Shown here in pieces: positions 1-6,202 of a stretch of 7,602 nt of DNA. The notes below the pieces were generated by a model. That model saw only the letters and a list, made by a program, of their open reading frames with translations, was not told the DNA's origin and did no database searches. The DNA is taken from contig DLQW01000019.1 in assembly GCA_002474405.1 (NCBI GenBank), forward strand, positions 1-7,602, given 5' to 3'. Numbering within the stretch: the stretch's first letter is position 1; every line of letters starts with the position of its first letter. Origin of the DNA: Christensenella sp. UBA7597 (GTDB lineage Bacteria > Bacillota > Clostridia > Christensenellales > Borkfalkiaceae). Both the position numbers and the translations under genes were made by a program.

Positions 1-633
1 GTACATCGGGTAGATGCACCATTTGTCGCCCGTGCGGTGATGCGCGCAGTGCAGAATACGGTAGATAACAGGGTCGCGCAGGTTCATGTTGGGCGAAGCC
101 ATATCGATTTTCGCGCGCAGACATTTTTCGCCGTCCGCATATTTTCCGTCGCGCATTTCGCGGAACAGTTTCAGGTTTTCTTCCGCGGAACGCGTTTTAT
201 AGGGGCTTTCTTTTCCGGGCTCGGTCAGCGTGCCGCGGGTAGCGGAAATTTCTTCGGGCGAAAGGTCGTCCACAAACGCCTTGCCCTCGGTAATCAGGCG
301 TTCGGCATAGGCGTAAATGGTATCGAAAAAGTCGGAAGCGTACACTTCTTTCGCCCAGTCGTACCCCAGCCAGCGGATGTCGCGTTTAATCGCTTCCACG
401 AATTCCGTTTTTTCTTTCGAAGGGTTGGTATCGTCGAAGAAGAGGTTGCACTTGCCGCCGTATTTTTTCGCCGTTCCGAAGTTCACCAGCATGCTTTTTA
501 CGTGCCCGATGTGCAAATAACCGTTGGGTTCGGGCGGAAAGCGCGTCTGAATTTCTTTCACTTTGCCGCTTTCGATGTCCTCGTTGATAATCTGTTCGAT
601 GAAGTTCGTAGGGTTCTGTAAAATTTCTGCCAT
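1..633 (-). CDS. glnS: Glutaminyl-tRNA synthetase, N-terminal part (3' end outside window)
   Basis: Cytoplasmic class I aminoacyl-tRNA synthetase that charges tRNA-Gln with glutamine using ATP. The minus-strand frame is open from ATG at 633 to the left edge (211 codons); known GlnRS proteins are about 550 residues, so roughly the first 40% is present and the absence of a stop is due to the window edge. Visible hallmarks are the class I HIGH signature in [12 protein letters not shown] (residues 33-44), followed by the Rossmann-fold segment with FFDDTNP, and the conserved [10 protein letters not shown] at the edge, close to the equivalent stretch of E. coli GlnRS. The KMSKS loop and anticodon-binding beta-barrels lie outside the window. 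PPEPNG and DDTNP favour GlnRS over bacterial GluRS. The ribosome binding site is modest (AAAGG-like, about 13 bases upstream). A separate GlnRS is notable in Bacillota, many of which instead make Gln-tRNA by the GatCAB route. It is divergent from glyS. Confidence 0.95.
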   Translation of the reverse strand, partial: MAEILQNPTNFIEQIINEDIESGKVKEIQTRFPPEPNGYLHIGHVKSMLVNFGTAKKYGGKCNLFFDDTNPSKEKTEFVEAIKRDIRWLGYDWAKEVYASDFFDTIYAYAERLITEGKAFVDDLSPEEISATRGTLTEPGKESPYKTRSAEENLKLFREMRDGKYADGEKCLRAKIDMASPNMNLRDPVIYRILHCAHHRTGDKWCIYPMY

Positions 634-694
634 AATCTTTCGCCTTTGCGTTTTAATTTTTCTTTTCTCCCGTCCATTTTCCCCGTACACAATT

Positions 695-723
695 ATTATA
701 CCACTTTTCAAAGAAAAATGAAA
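695..723 (-). promoter_or_regulatory. Predicted sigma-A promoter for glnS
   Basis: On the minus strand a perfect -10 hexamer TATAAT lies at 700-695, with a weak -35 candidate TTTCAT at 723-718 and a 17-bp spacer. Transcription would begin near 688, giving a leader of about 55 nt before the glnS ATG. The -10 is convincing and the -35 is poor, so the promoter may depend on the T-tracts just upstream. Confidence 0.6.
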
Positions 724-742
724 TAAGATTATGCGATAAACG

Positions 743-811
743 AAAAATTTTTTTCGGCTTTTTTCGCATTTTTACGGGTTTTTTAAAGAATTTTCCGCGA
801 AATCGTTTTTT
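743..811. other. Helically phased T-tracts, probable intrinsically curved DNA
   Basis: T-runs lie at 748-754, 759-764, 769-773, 779-784 and 791-794, with another at 806-811; the first is preceded by A5 (743-747). Centre-to-centre spacings of the first five are about 10-11 bp, close to one helical turn, which is the arrangement known to bend DNA. Relative to the predicted glnS start near 688 the array sits at about -60 to -106, a position where curved or UP-like DNA can stimulate a promoter. Function is inferred. The wider genome's habit of T-runs could produce this by chance. Confidence 0.5.
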
Positions 812-893
812 CCCCGGATTTCCGCTTTTACCGCCCTCCTTCCTACCCGTTTTTTCCGGGGCAAATTTTTATGTTCAAACCGAGTAAATGTTA

Positions 894-922
894 TTGACAT
901 CACGTGCGAAAAAGGGTATAAT
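894..922 (+). promoter_or_regulatory. Consensus sigma-A promoter for glyS
   Basis: The -35 hexamer TTGACA (894-899) and -10 hexamer TATAAT (917-922) are both perfect and separated by the ideal 17 bp. Transcription should start near 929, leaving about 59 nt of leader before the glyS ATG. The perfect match predicts strong, probably constitutive expression, as expected for a synthetase. The spacer begins with the palindrome CACGTG. Confidence 0.9.
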
Positions 923-987
923 ATACAAAAAGCTTTGTGTAAAACAAAACGGAAAAAATCGTTGAAATTTCAGGAGATTACGGTGTT

Positions 988-2388
988 ATGAGCGAAAAAC
1001 GTGCGGTAACGATGGATAAGTTGGTGTCGCTTTGCAAAAACAGAGGGTTTATTTTTCCCGGCAGCGAAATTTACGGGGGGCTTGCGAATTCGTGGGACTA
1101 CGGTCCTTTGGGCGTAGAGCTGAAAAACAACGTAAAAAAGGCGTGGTGGAAAAAATTCGTGCAGGAAAATCCGTACAATACGGGCGTGGACTGCGCCATT
1201 TTAATGAATCCCCGCGTCTGGAAAGCTTCCGGGCATTTAAGCGGCTTTTCCGATCCGCTGATGGACTGCAAAAACTGCAAATCGCGCCACCGTGCCGATG
1301 ATCTCGTGGAAAAATACGCCGAAAAGCATAAGCTGAATATTTCGGTGGAAAGCATGGATTCCGACGAGTTGCAGGCGTTCGTATCGGAGCATAAAATTCC
1401 CTGCCCCGTCTGCGGCAAATCCGATTTCACGCCCATCCGCAAATTCAATCTGATGTTCAAAACGTTTCAGGGCGTTACGGAAGATACCACGAATACCATC
1501 TATCTCCGCCCGGAAACGGCGCAGGGCATTTTCGTGAATTTCGAAAACGTGCAGCGTTCCACGCGCATGCGCGTTCCGTTCGGCATCGGTCAGGTGGGCA
1601 AATCGTTCCGCAACGAAATCACGCCCGGAAACTTCACCTTCCGCCTTCGCGAATTCGAACAGATGGAACTTGAATTTTTCTGCAAACCCGGCACCGATCT
1701 CGAATGGTTCGGCTATTGGAAAGATTTCTGCAAAAACTGGCTGCTTTCCCTCGGCATGAACGAGGAACACCTGCACCTTCGCGATCATTCGCCCGAAGAA
1801 CTGTGCTTCTATTCCAAGGCAACCACCGATTTCGAATACGATTTCGCGTTCGGTCGCGGCGAACTGTGGGGCATTGCGGACAGAACCGATTACGATCTTA
1901 CGCAGCACGCCAAAGAGAGCGGCAAACCGCTCGATTACACCGATCCCGTAACGAACGAAAGATACGTGCCGTACGTTATCGAGCCGTCGCTGGGGGCAGA
2001 CCGCGTCGTGCTGGCGTTTTTGACGGACGCTTACGACGAGGAAGTGGTGGATAAAGAAAAGAACGACGTCCGCGTGGTATTGCACCTGCATCCCGCGCTT
2101 GCGCCGTACAAATGCGCCGTGCTGCCGCTGCAGAAAGGTCTGGCGGATAAAGCGGACGAAATCTACGCGAAAATGCGCAAAAAATTCTCCGCCACGTACG
2201 ATCTCACGGGCTCCATCGGCAAACGTTACCGCCGTCAGGACGAAATCGGCACGCCGTACTGCGTAACCGTAGATTTCCAGACGGTTGAGGACGGCACCGT
2301 TACCGTGCGCGACCGCGATACGATGGAACAAATCCGCGTTTCCGTAGACGAAGCCATCGCTTATATCGAAGGCAAACTGGAATTTTAA
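988..2388 (+). CDS. glyS: Glycyl-tRNA synthetase, single-chain dimeric type
   Basis: Class II synthetase that charges tRNA-Gly in the cytoplasm, of the homodimeric kind rather than the separate alpha and beta subunits (GlyQ, GlyS). At 466 residues it is the usual length. The N-terminal segment with [15 protein letters not shown] (28-42) is typical. A four-cysteine zinc site is visible as CKNC (C94, C97) and CPVC (C139, C142). The catalytic domain shows RPETAQGIF (174-182), motif 2 around FRNE with the following loop (207-225, ending LREFEQME) and motif 3 [10 protein letters not shown] (331-340). The C-terminal anticodon-binding domain starts near 365, with [11 protein letters not shown] (415-425) near its end. 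The ATG at 988 has AGGAGA ten bases upstream and fits the family N-terminus. Transcription comes from the consensus promoter at 894-922 and ends at the hairpin at 2418-2455. In databases this protein may be named glyS, glyQS or glyRS. Confidence 0.97.
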   Translation: MSEKRAVTMDKLVSLCKNRGFIFPGSEIYGGLANSWDYGPLGVELKNNVKKAWWKKFVQENPYNTGVDCAILMNPRVWKASGHLSGFSDPLMDCKNCKSRHRADDLVEKYAEKHKLNISVESMDSDELQAFVSEHKIPCPVCGKSDFTPIRKFNLMFKTFQGVTEDTTNTIYLRPETAQGIFVNFENVQRSTRMRVPFGIGQVGKSFRNEITPGNFTFRLREFEQMELEFFCKPGTDLEWFGYWKDFCKNWLLSLGMNEEHLHLRDHSPEELCFYSKATTDFEYDFAFGRGELWGIADRTDYDLTQHAKESGKPLDYTDPVTNERYVPYVIEPSLGADRVVLAFLTDAYDEEVVDKEKNDVRVVLHLHPALAPYKCAVLPLQKGLADKADEIYAKMRKKFSATYDLTGSIGKRYRRQDEIGTPYCVTVDFQTVEDGTVTVRDRDTMEQIRVSVDEAIAYIEGKLEF

Positions 2389-2417
2389 CCAAAACAAAAC
2401 GAATATATCAGGATAAA

Positions 2418-2455
2418 AGATTTCCCGCACGGTTTACGTGCGGGAAATCTTTTTT
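2418..2455. terminator. Rho-independent terminator of glyS, probably bidirectional
   Basis: A perfect 13-bp stem (2418-2430 with 2438-2450, arm AGATTTCCCGCAC) closes a 7-nt loop and is followed by T6 (2450-2455) on the plus strand, 30 bases after the glyS stop. The other side is flanked by A4, so the minus-strand transcript of the YczE-like gene (stop at 2472) also reads the hairpin followed by a short U-run. It thus probably terminates both convergent units, more strongly in the glyS direction. Confidence 0.93.
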
Positions 2456-2471
2456 AAAAAGAATATCGGCG

Positions 2472-3233
2472 TTAATTCTCGTCGTGTTCCGCGGAAACGT
2501 CCGCAATCTCCGCGGCTACGGAAGTCGCCGGAGAGGGGCTTTCTTCCAGCGTAAACAGCGCGGCGAATTTTTGAAACAGCGGCGGAAAATCGCACGTTTT
2601 ATCCAGTAAACGCGAAAACCAGCCGATCAGCGTGCCGTTAATCGGCGCCATAATCAGCGTTCCCCACCCGATGCCGACGAATTTTTTAAAGAAACAAAGC
2701 GACATAATCACGCTTGCCGCAAGCAACGATAAATCCACGCTCGTTTTCATCACGGAAAGCTTTACTTTATACCGCGCGGAAACGGCTTTCACGAAAAAAT
2801 CGTACACCTGCGGGTACAGATAGCTTTTGAAAAACAGCGCCACCGAAAAAGAGGTTAAAAGCACGCCCGCGATATACATCGCAACGCGGAGCGGCATCGC
2901 CATGCTTCCGGGTGCGGTTACGGCGGGGTTGAAACAGGGGATAAGCCGCCACAAATCCAGCGCCGCACCGTACACAAGGCAGGTGATAAACGAGGAAAGA
3001 TACACAAGTTTAAAGCGCCGCAAAACAAGGCAAAGCACGATAAACAGCCCCGCCTGAATCACGTATTCCGCCTGTCCGAAGCTGAAAACGCCTGTTTTCA
3101 GGCTTAACAGATACGCGGGCGCAACAATCATCGAAATACCGAAGTTCGCCGCGGAGAGAATTGCCACGGCAAGCGACAATAAAGCGATTGCCAGAAAGTA
3201 AGTGATTTCGCTTGAAATTTTAATTTTTTTCAT
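2472..3233 (-). CDS. YczE/YyaS/YitT-like integral membrane protein
   Basis: A 253-residue polytopic membrane protein. Hydrophobic segments lie at about 11-30, 33-45, 56-71, 78-95, 113-135, 167-183 and 187-206, which suggests five to seven membrane passes. The conserved-looking stretch GIGWGTLIMAPINGTLIGW (187-205) resembles the glycine-rich end of YczE-type (COG2364-like) proteins, and the length fits that family plus a tail. The C-terminus (229-253) is a polar, acidic tail probably outside the membrane. The family's biochemical role is not established; transport or membrane organisation are only guesses. The start at 3233 has no strong ribosome binding site, and the nitroreductase stop lies just 23 bases upstream, so it is probably translated from the same messenger, perhaps by re-initiation. 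Family assignment rests on recognition without a profile search. Confidence 0.72.
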   Translation of the reverse strand: MKKIKISSEITYFLAIALLSLAVAILSAANFGISMIVAPAYLLSLKTGVFSFGQAEYVIQAGLFIVLCLVLRRFKLVYLSSFITCLVYGAALDLWRLIPCFNPAVTAPGSMAMPLRVAMYIAGVLLTSFSVALFFKSYLYPQVYDFFVKAVSARYKVKLSVMKTSVDLSLLAASVIMSLCFFKKFVGIGWGTLIMAPINGTLIGWFSRLLDKTCDFPPLFQKFAALFTLEESPSPATSVAAEIADVSAEHDEN

Positions 3234-3256
3234 CGGTACACCGTGCCGTCGGAGGG

Positions 3257-3778
3257 CTAAACTTTATAAATATAGTCGACTTTTCTTGCCGCGGCTTTGT
3301 TTGCGGGGGCGGCGGCATAGCCTATCGCAATGCTCCCCACGCCCCGCAGATTGCCTTTCACGCCCCATTCGGCAAGTAGTTTTTTGCCCGCTTCGCTTTC
3401 GAAAATTTCGCGTTCGCGGTGCACCCACACCGTTCCCAGCCCCAGCGAAGCGGCGGCAAGCATCATATTTTCCAGCACGCAGCTCGCGTCCTCGATGCCC
3501 GTAGCCGCGTCTTTGTCCGTCAACACCAGAATCACCGTCGGCGCGCCGTAATACGGGTCGCCGTCTCTTCCCATCACCGCGGCGTTCAGTTCCGCGATTT
3601 TTTTGCGGTATTCCGCCGCGCTCACCGCAATAATCACGGGGGACTGCTGCCCGCGCCCGGTCGGCGCGTACGTACCCGCTTCCAGAACGGCGTCCAGCAG
3701 CTCCTGCGGCACGGCGTCGGGCTTGTACGCCCGCACGCTTCTGCGTTTTTTAATCGTTTCCAATACTTCGTTCGTCAT
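3257..3778 (-). CDS. Nitroreductase family protein (FMN-dependent)
   Basis: A compact 173-residue member of the nitroreductase fold, homodimeric flavoproteins that reduce nitro compounds, quinones or flavins with NAD(P)H. The N-terminal IKKRRSVRAYKP (9-20) is the classic phosphate-binding arginine motif for FMN, APTGRGQQSP (38-47) fits the next flavin contact, and the helix with DASCVLENMMLAAASLGLG (97-115) leads into GTVWVH (115-120). The conserved IAIGYAAA (150-157) precedes a C-terminal YIYKV. Length suits the small anaerobe-type members. The frame stays open upstream to an ATG at 3850, but the ATG at 3778 has a perfect AAGGAGGT seven bases upstream and matches the family N-terminus; the extra 24 codons would translate the leader hairpin. 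The YczE-like gene follows 23 bases downstream. The physiological substrate cannot be read from sequence. Confidence 0.92.
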   Translation of the reverse strand: MTNEVLETIKKRRSVRAYKPDAVPQELLDAVLEAGTYAPTGRGQQSPVIIAVSAAEYRKKIAELNAAVMGRDGDPYYGAPTVILVLTDKDAATGIEDASCVLENMMLAAASLGLGTVWVHREREIFESEAGKKLLAEWGVKGNLRGVGSIAIGYAAAPANKAAARKVDYIYKV

Positions 3779-3785
3779 AAAAAAG

Positions 3786-3793
3786 ACCTCCTT
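3786..3793 (-). promoter_or_regulatory. Shine-Dalgarno site fixing the nitroreductase start
   Basis: The minus strand reads AAGGAGGT (3793-3786), full complementarity to the 16S anti-SD, seven bases before the ATG at 3778. No comparable site precedes the upstream in-frame ATG at 3850, so 3778 is the better start. Confidence 0.9.
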
Positions 3794-3794
3794 G

Positions 3795-3836
3795 AAAAAA
3801 TCGCCGCACGCCCGCAAAAAGAGGGGCGTATGGCGA
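3795..3836 (-). terminator. Terminator-like hairpin in the nitroreductase leader
   Basis: On the minus strand 3836-3824 pairs with 3813-3801: six base pairs ending in a GGGCGT arm, then a U-G wobble, an A-C mismatch and five more pairs, closing a 10-nt loop. It is followed directly by U6 (3800-3795) and then the AAGGAGGT site. GC-rich stem plus U-run is the form of an intrinsic terminator. It lies about 40 nt after the predicted start of the nitroreductase transcript, so it could attenuate that transcript; equally it could end read-through from the upstream four-gene cluster. The 40-nt segment before it is too short for a typical riboswitch aptamer. Confidence 0.65.
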
Positions 3837-3881
3837 AAAATGAGATGCACTCAGAAAAATCCATACCGATTTTGTATGTTT

Positions 3882-3911
3882 ATTATAGCACGCGCGCCGC
3901 CGCGCCGTCAA
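3882..3911 (-). promoter_or_regulatory. Predicted sigma-A promoter for the nitroreductase gene
   Basis: Minus strand: TTGACG (3911-3906) as -35, an 18-bp spacer and a perfect TATAAT (3887-3882) preceded by TG in the extended -10 position (TGCTATAAT). Transcription would start near 3875, about 98 nt before the ATG. It lies in the 173-base gap after the GNAT gene stop, so the nitroreductase/YczE-like pair can be transcribed independently of the upstream cluster. Confidence 0.75.
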
Positions 3912-3951
3912 CGGTTTGAAAGGGGAAAATCCGTGCGGAACAAAAAATTTT

Positions 3952-5124
3952 TCAATCTTTTTCTCTGTCCGAACGGCTCATCCATATCACAAGGTCGTCC
4001 GCCACGTTCGCACCCAGTTTGTTCTGCAGCGAAATCGATTTGAAATTGTCCGTAATAATGTGCGCGTAGGGGGTGCGTCCTTCGGCGCGGATCTCGTTGA
4101 TCTGGTAGCTTTCAAGCTCCTCGGCATACCCGTGCCGACGGTATTCGGGAAAAATCAGCAAAAGCCCCATGCTGCCTTCCGGGTGCTGCCCGATATACCC
4201 CACAAAATGTTCTTTTTTCCCGCCGTTTACGCCCGCCTGATTTTCTTCGCCGTCCGTCGGTTCCGAAGCATACGCCGCGTTTATTTTTTTCGCCGCAACC
4301 AGTTTCTTCAGCGATTCGGGCGACTCTATGTCGTACGTCTCTATAATCGTCCGCAGCTGTTTGTCGCCCGCCTTTTCAAAGCGCAGCGCGCCTTTTAAAG
4401 GCAGCGGCGCGGGCGGCGTGTACGTTACCTGATAACACTCCGTAACGCGGTCGAACCCGAAAAAAGAACGGCAGAATTCCGCCTGCTTTTTGCCATGGCA
4501 GACAAACGCGCTGTTTTTCACGCCCTCGTATTCTTCGGGAAACAGCAGAACGATTTTCCGTGCCGCGGTCTCGTCTTTCGCCGCAAACACATACGTGCCG
4601 TTTTCGTAAAACCCGTCGTCGTCGCGGAAGAATACGCCGTCCTCGCGCGCGTAAATCATGCGGCACTTCCTCGTGCGCAGCATGTCCGCCATATCCGCAT
4701 ACAGCACGGGATTTTTCGCGATAAACGCCTCGGCGGCGTTCAGCTGCCTGCGTTCGCGCAAAGCCGCTTTCTGCGCCTCTTCTTTTTTGTGCTTTTTCGA
4801 TACGTACACAATCACGGCGACCGCCGCAACCGCCGCAATGCCTCCGATGCAAAGCGCCGCCACGGCGCTGTTATGGTTAAGTCCGTGCGTTTCGCCCTGA
4901 TCGCCTGTTTTCACTCCGATGTCCTCGGGTTCCATGCCGTCCGGCTGTTCGAAAGGATTATCGAATTTTCCCGTTCCGGGCTGCTCTTCCGCCGCGCTTT
5001 CCGCCACAGCCGCGGCAGCGCTTTCCGCCGCCGATCCGCTTTGCGCAAAAGCAATCCCCGCGGGCGCAGCCGCCAGAAAAACGGCAATCGCCGCCGCAAC
5101 GAATTTTTTTCGCAACATTCCCAT
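3952..5124 (-). CDS. Membrane-anchored GNAT acetyltransferase with signal peptide
   Basis: A 390-residue protein with unusual architecture. Residues 1-27 form a Sec signal peptide (MLRKK, a hydrophobic core, then AFA before Q28). A short Ala/Ser/Glu-rich and acidic extracytoplasmic stretch follows (28-85), then one transmembrane helix (about 87-108) and a basic stop-transfer KKHKKEE (110-116), which predicts the rest is cytosolic. The cytosolic part resembles the two-lobed GNAT proteins of Clostridia, about 265 residues: an N-terminal lobe (about 128-230) and a catalytic GNAT lobe (about 245-385). The latter has the acetyl-CoA pyrophosphate loop YRRHGYA (328-334), preceded by GSMGLLLIFPE, and the end motif N360, S363, KLGA (369-372). 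The acyl acceptor is unknown. The frame is open to an ATG at 5358 inside the HAD gene, but 5124 is chosen because of its ribosome binding site and because the signal peptide begins there. It is the last gene of the cluster. Confidence 0.82.
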   Translation of the reverse strand: MGMLRKKFVAAAIAVFLAAAPAGIAFAQSGSAAESAAAAVAESAAEEQPGTGKFDNPFEQPDGMEPEDIGVKTGDQGETHGLNHNSAVAALCIGGIAAVAAVAVIVYVSKKHKKEEAQKAALRERRQLNAAEAFIAKNPVLYADMADMLRTRKCRMIYAREDGVFFRDDDGFYENGTYVFAAKDETAARKIVLLFPEEYEGVKNSAFVCHGKKQAEFCRSFFGFDRVTECYQVTYTPPAPLPLKGALRFEKAGDKQLRTIIETYDIESPESLKKLVAAKKINAAYASEPTDGEENQAGVNGGKKEHFVGYIGQHPEGSMGLLLIFPEYRRHGYAEELESYQINEIRAEGRTPYAHIITDNFKSISLQNKLGANVADDLVIWMSRSDREKD

Positions 5125-5130
5125 AAAAAT

Positions 5131-5138
5131 CACTTCCT
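5131..5138 (-). promoter_or_regulatory. Shine-Dalgarno site fixing the GNAT gene start
   Basis: The minus strand reads AAGGAAGTG, with its core at 5138-5131, six bases before the ATG at 5124 and directly after the HAD stop codon (5141-5139). It supports the start at MGMLRKK rather than the second ATG at 5118 or the long upstream extension. Confidence 0.75.
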
Positions 5139-5972
5139 TTACAGCAGGCGGAGAAGCTCCGTCAGCTTTGTAATCGTATAATCCGGCGCCGCGCCACACG
5201 GTCGCTTCACGCCTGTGCCGCCCGCATTGTCGCCCGCATTGTCGCCCGAACCGCCGCCCGCGGAATATTTCCCGCAGGGGTCGAAAAGGCAGCAATCGAT
5301 GCCCGCGCCGTTCGCGCCCGCCACGTCCGAAGCAAGCGAATCGCCCACAAACAGGCAATCTTCCTTTTTTGCGCCGAGCCCCGCAAGCAGCCGCTTAAAA
5401 AACTCCGCCGTCGGTTTGATGGCGCCAAGCGCTTCCGATACGAACAGATTGTCGAACAGCCCGGCAAGCGGTTTCGTCCGCCCGATCTGTATCGCCGTCA
5501 GCCCGTTGGTGGCAATCGAAACGGCGTAGCCGCGGCGTCCGAGTTCCGTCAGCGTTTCCACGGCGCCGTCCATAAGGTTTCCGCCCGTTTCCAGATCCTT
5601 TAAAAATTCGTCCCGCCACTTCTTCGCGTCCGCGCCCTGCACAAAAAAGCCCCGCGCCGCAAGATAACCGATGATTTCCGCAAAAACATGTTCCACGTGC
5701 GCGCGGTAAAGCGTGTGGTATTCCCGCTGAATGGCGGGGGAGTGCACGTCGTACAAGCCCGTTTCCGTCCATATCCGTTCGGATACGGCGTTGGAAAAAG
5801 CAAGCAGATCGTCGTCCGCCGCAACGTTATGGCGTGCGAACAACCTCGAAAAGGCGCCGCGCTCGTCGTCGCGGTAGCGCAGCAGCGTATCGTCCGCGTC
5901 GAAAATCACGTGTTTGTACGCCCGCGCTCCGCCGCGCAAGGCGTTTTCCGAAGCAACCGACATCGCGCTCAC
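5139..5972 (-). CDS. HAD-superfamily hydrolase, YjjG/YfnB-like nucleotidase
   Basis: A 277-residue haloacid dehalogenase phosphatase, probably a cytosolic pyrimidine-nucleotide 5'-phosphatase of the YjjG/YfnB type. All four HAD motifs are intact: motif I DADDTL (25-30, nucleophile D25, acid/base D27), motif II SIATNG (152-157), motif III lysine K186 in AIKP, and motif IV GDSLASD (210-216). The helical C1 cap lies at about 38-130. FVSEALGAIKP is close to the equivalent segment of YjjG. Between D231 and D264 sits a Gly/Asn-rich insert (about 236-262) containing a 12-bp duplication; the family normally has only a short loop here. The listed start is GTG at 5972, which overlaps the preceding stop as GTGA. 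An ATG at 5963, with GGTGAG five bases upstream, is equally plausible and removes three residues. The GNAT start lies 14 bases after the stop. YjjG-like enzymes are linked to nucleotide-pool house-cleaning; the substrate here is inferred. Confidence 0.88.
   Translation of the reverse strand: MSAMSVASENALRGGARAYKHVIFDADDTLLRYRDDERGAFSRLFARHNVAADDDLLAFSNAVSERIWTETGLYDVHSPAIQREYHTLYRAHVEHVFAEIIGYLAARGFFVQGADAKKWRDEFLKDLETGGNLMDGAVETLTELGRRGYAVSIATNGLTAIQIGRTKPLAGLFDNLFVSEALGAIKPTAEFFKRLLAGLGAKKEDCLFVGDSLASDVAGANGAGIDCCLFDPCGKYSAGGGSGDNAGDNAGGTGVKRPCGAAPDYTITKLTELLRLL
5224..5247. repeat. 12-bp direct tandem duplication in the HAD gene
   Basis: GCATTGTCGCCC occurs twice back to back (5224-5235 and 5236-5247), encoding GDNAGDNAG on the minus strand inside the glycine-rich insert. 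It is in frame, so expansion or contraction would change only loop length, and looks like a recent replication-slippage product. Confidence 0.9.
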
Positions 5973-6193
5973 CAGTCCTGTTTTTTCAAAGAAGAATCTT
6001 TCACGTCGTCGTAATAATCGAAGTATTTCCGCTTGAATTCTTCTTTCGTCATCGGTTTTCCGTCCGCGTCCGCAAGTTCTCCGTCGTCGTTCAACCGCTC
6101 TAAAAGTTCTCTCAGCTCCTGCGGCGTAAAATCCGCCACTTCGATTTCGCCTTCGTATTTCTGCATCAGTTTCAATAAATCCAGTTCCGACAT
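5969..6193 (-). CDS. Small acidic hypothetical protein (74 aa)
   Basis: I do not recognise this family. The 74-residue protein is strongly charged, with 21 Asp/Glu against 12 Lys/Arg, and appears mostly helical: an amphipathic N-terminal half with QELRELLERL (25-34), an acidic turn NDDGELADADGK (35-46), and a second helix-prone part TKEEFKRKYFDYYDD (49-63). It has no signal peptide, membrane segment or cysteine. It is a real gene by context: a GAGGTG ribosome binding site five bases before ATG 6193 is built over the TGA of the methyltransferase gene (6205-6203), and its own TGA overlaps the HAD GTG by four bases. That tight coupling suggests stoichiometric or sequential translation with its neighbours. 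An accessory or regulatory partner of either neighbour is possible but not shown. Confidence 0.8.
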   Translation of the reverse strand: MSELDLLKLMQKYEGEIEVADFTPQELRELLERLNDDGELADADGKPMTKEEFKRKYFDYYDDVKDSSLKKQDW

Positions 6194-6202
6194 TTTTTCA
6201 CC

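Larger units (their letters stand above)
634..987. other. Divergent intergenic region between glnS and glyS
   Basis: This 354-base AT-rich spacer separates two divergently transcribed synthetase genes. It holds a promoter facing each way (695-723 minus, 894-922 plus), a run of phased T-tracts (743-811) and the glyS ribosome binding site AGGAGA (972-977). A perfect 10-bp palindrome TGAAATTTCA (963-972) abuts that site, and a CACGTG palindrome (901-906) sits inside the glyS promoter spacer; both are short and may be chance. I see no open reading frame, tRNA or T-box leader. The predicted leaders are only about 55-60 nt each, too short for a T-box specifier stem plus antiterminator. Confidence 0.8.

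Noticed and set aside
37..621. 194-codon plus-strand frame opposite glnS
   Set aside because: The opposite strand encodes an unmistakable GlnRS with the HIGH motif. This frame is its shadow.
741..756. Hairpin CGAAAAATTTTTTTCG in the divergent spacer
   Set aside because: The loop would be only two bases and the stem almost all A-T, so it is better explained as one of the phased A/T-tracts than as a folded RNA or terminator.
901..906. CACGTG palindrome as an operator inside the glyS promoter
   Set aside because: Six bases is too short to claim a binding site without conservation or a second copy, and none is seen nearby.
634..987. T-box riboswitch for glnS or glyS
   Set aside because: Both promoters sit within about 70 bases of the start codons, and I find no specifier stem, T-box sequence or terminator/antiterminator pair.
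1237..2430. 397-codon open frame antisense to glyS
   Set aside because: It mirrors the glyS reading frame, which has strong family motifs. Its translation is low-complexity in Phe/Arg/Val with no recognisable domain and no ribosome binding site, and it crosses the glyS terminator.
4495..5181. 228-codon plus-strand frame opposite the GNAT and HAD genes
   Set aside because: It is Arg/Phe-rich, lies antisense to a well-supported gene, and has no promoter or ribosome binding site. It is an artefact of codon composition.
6054..6095. EF-hand calcium site in the 74-aa protein (DADGKPMTKEEF region)
   Set aside because: The DxDG pattern is suggestive, but position 1 of the loop would be leucine instead of aspartate, so the calcium-binding loop is not canonical.
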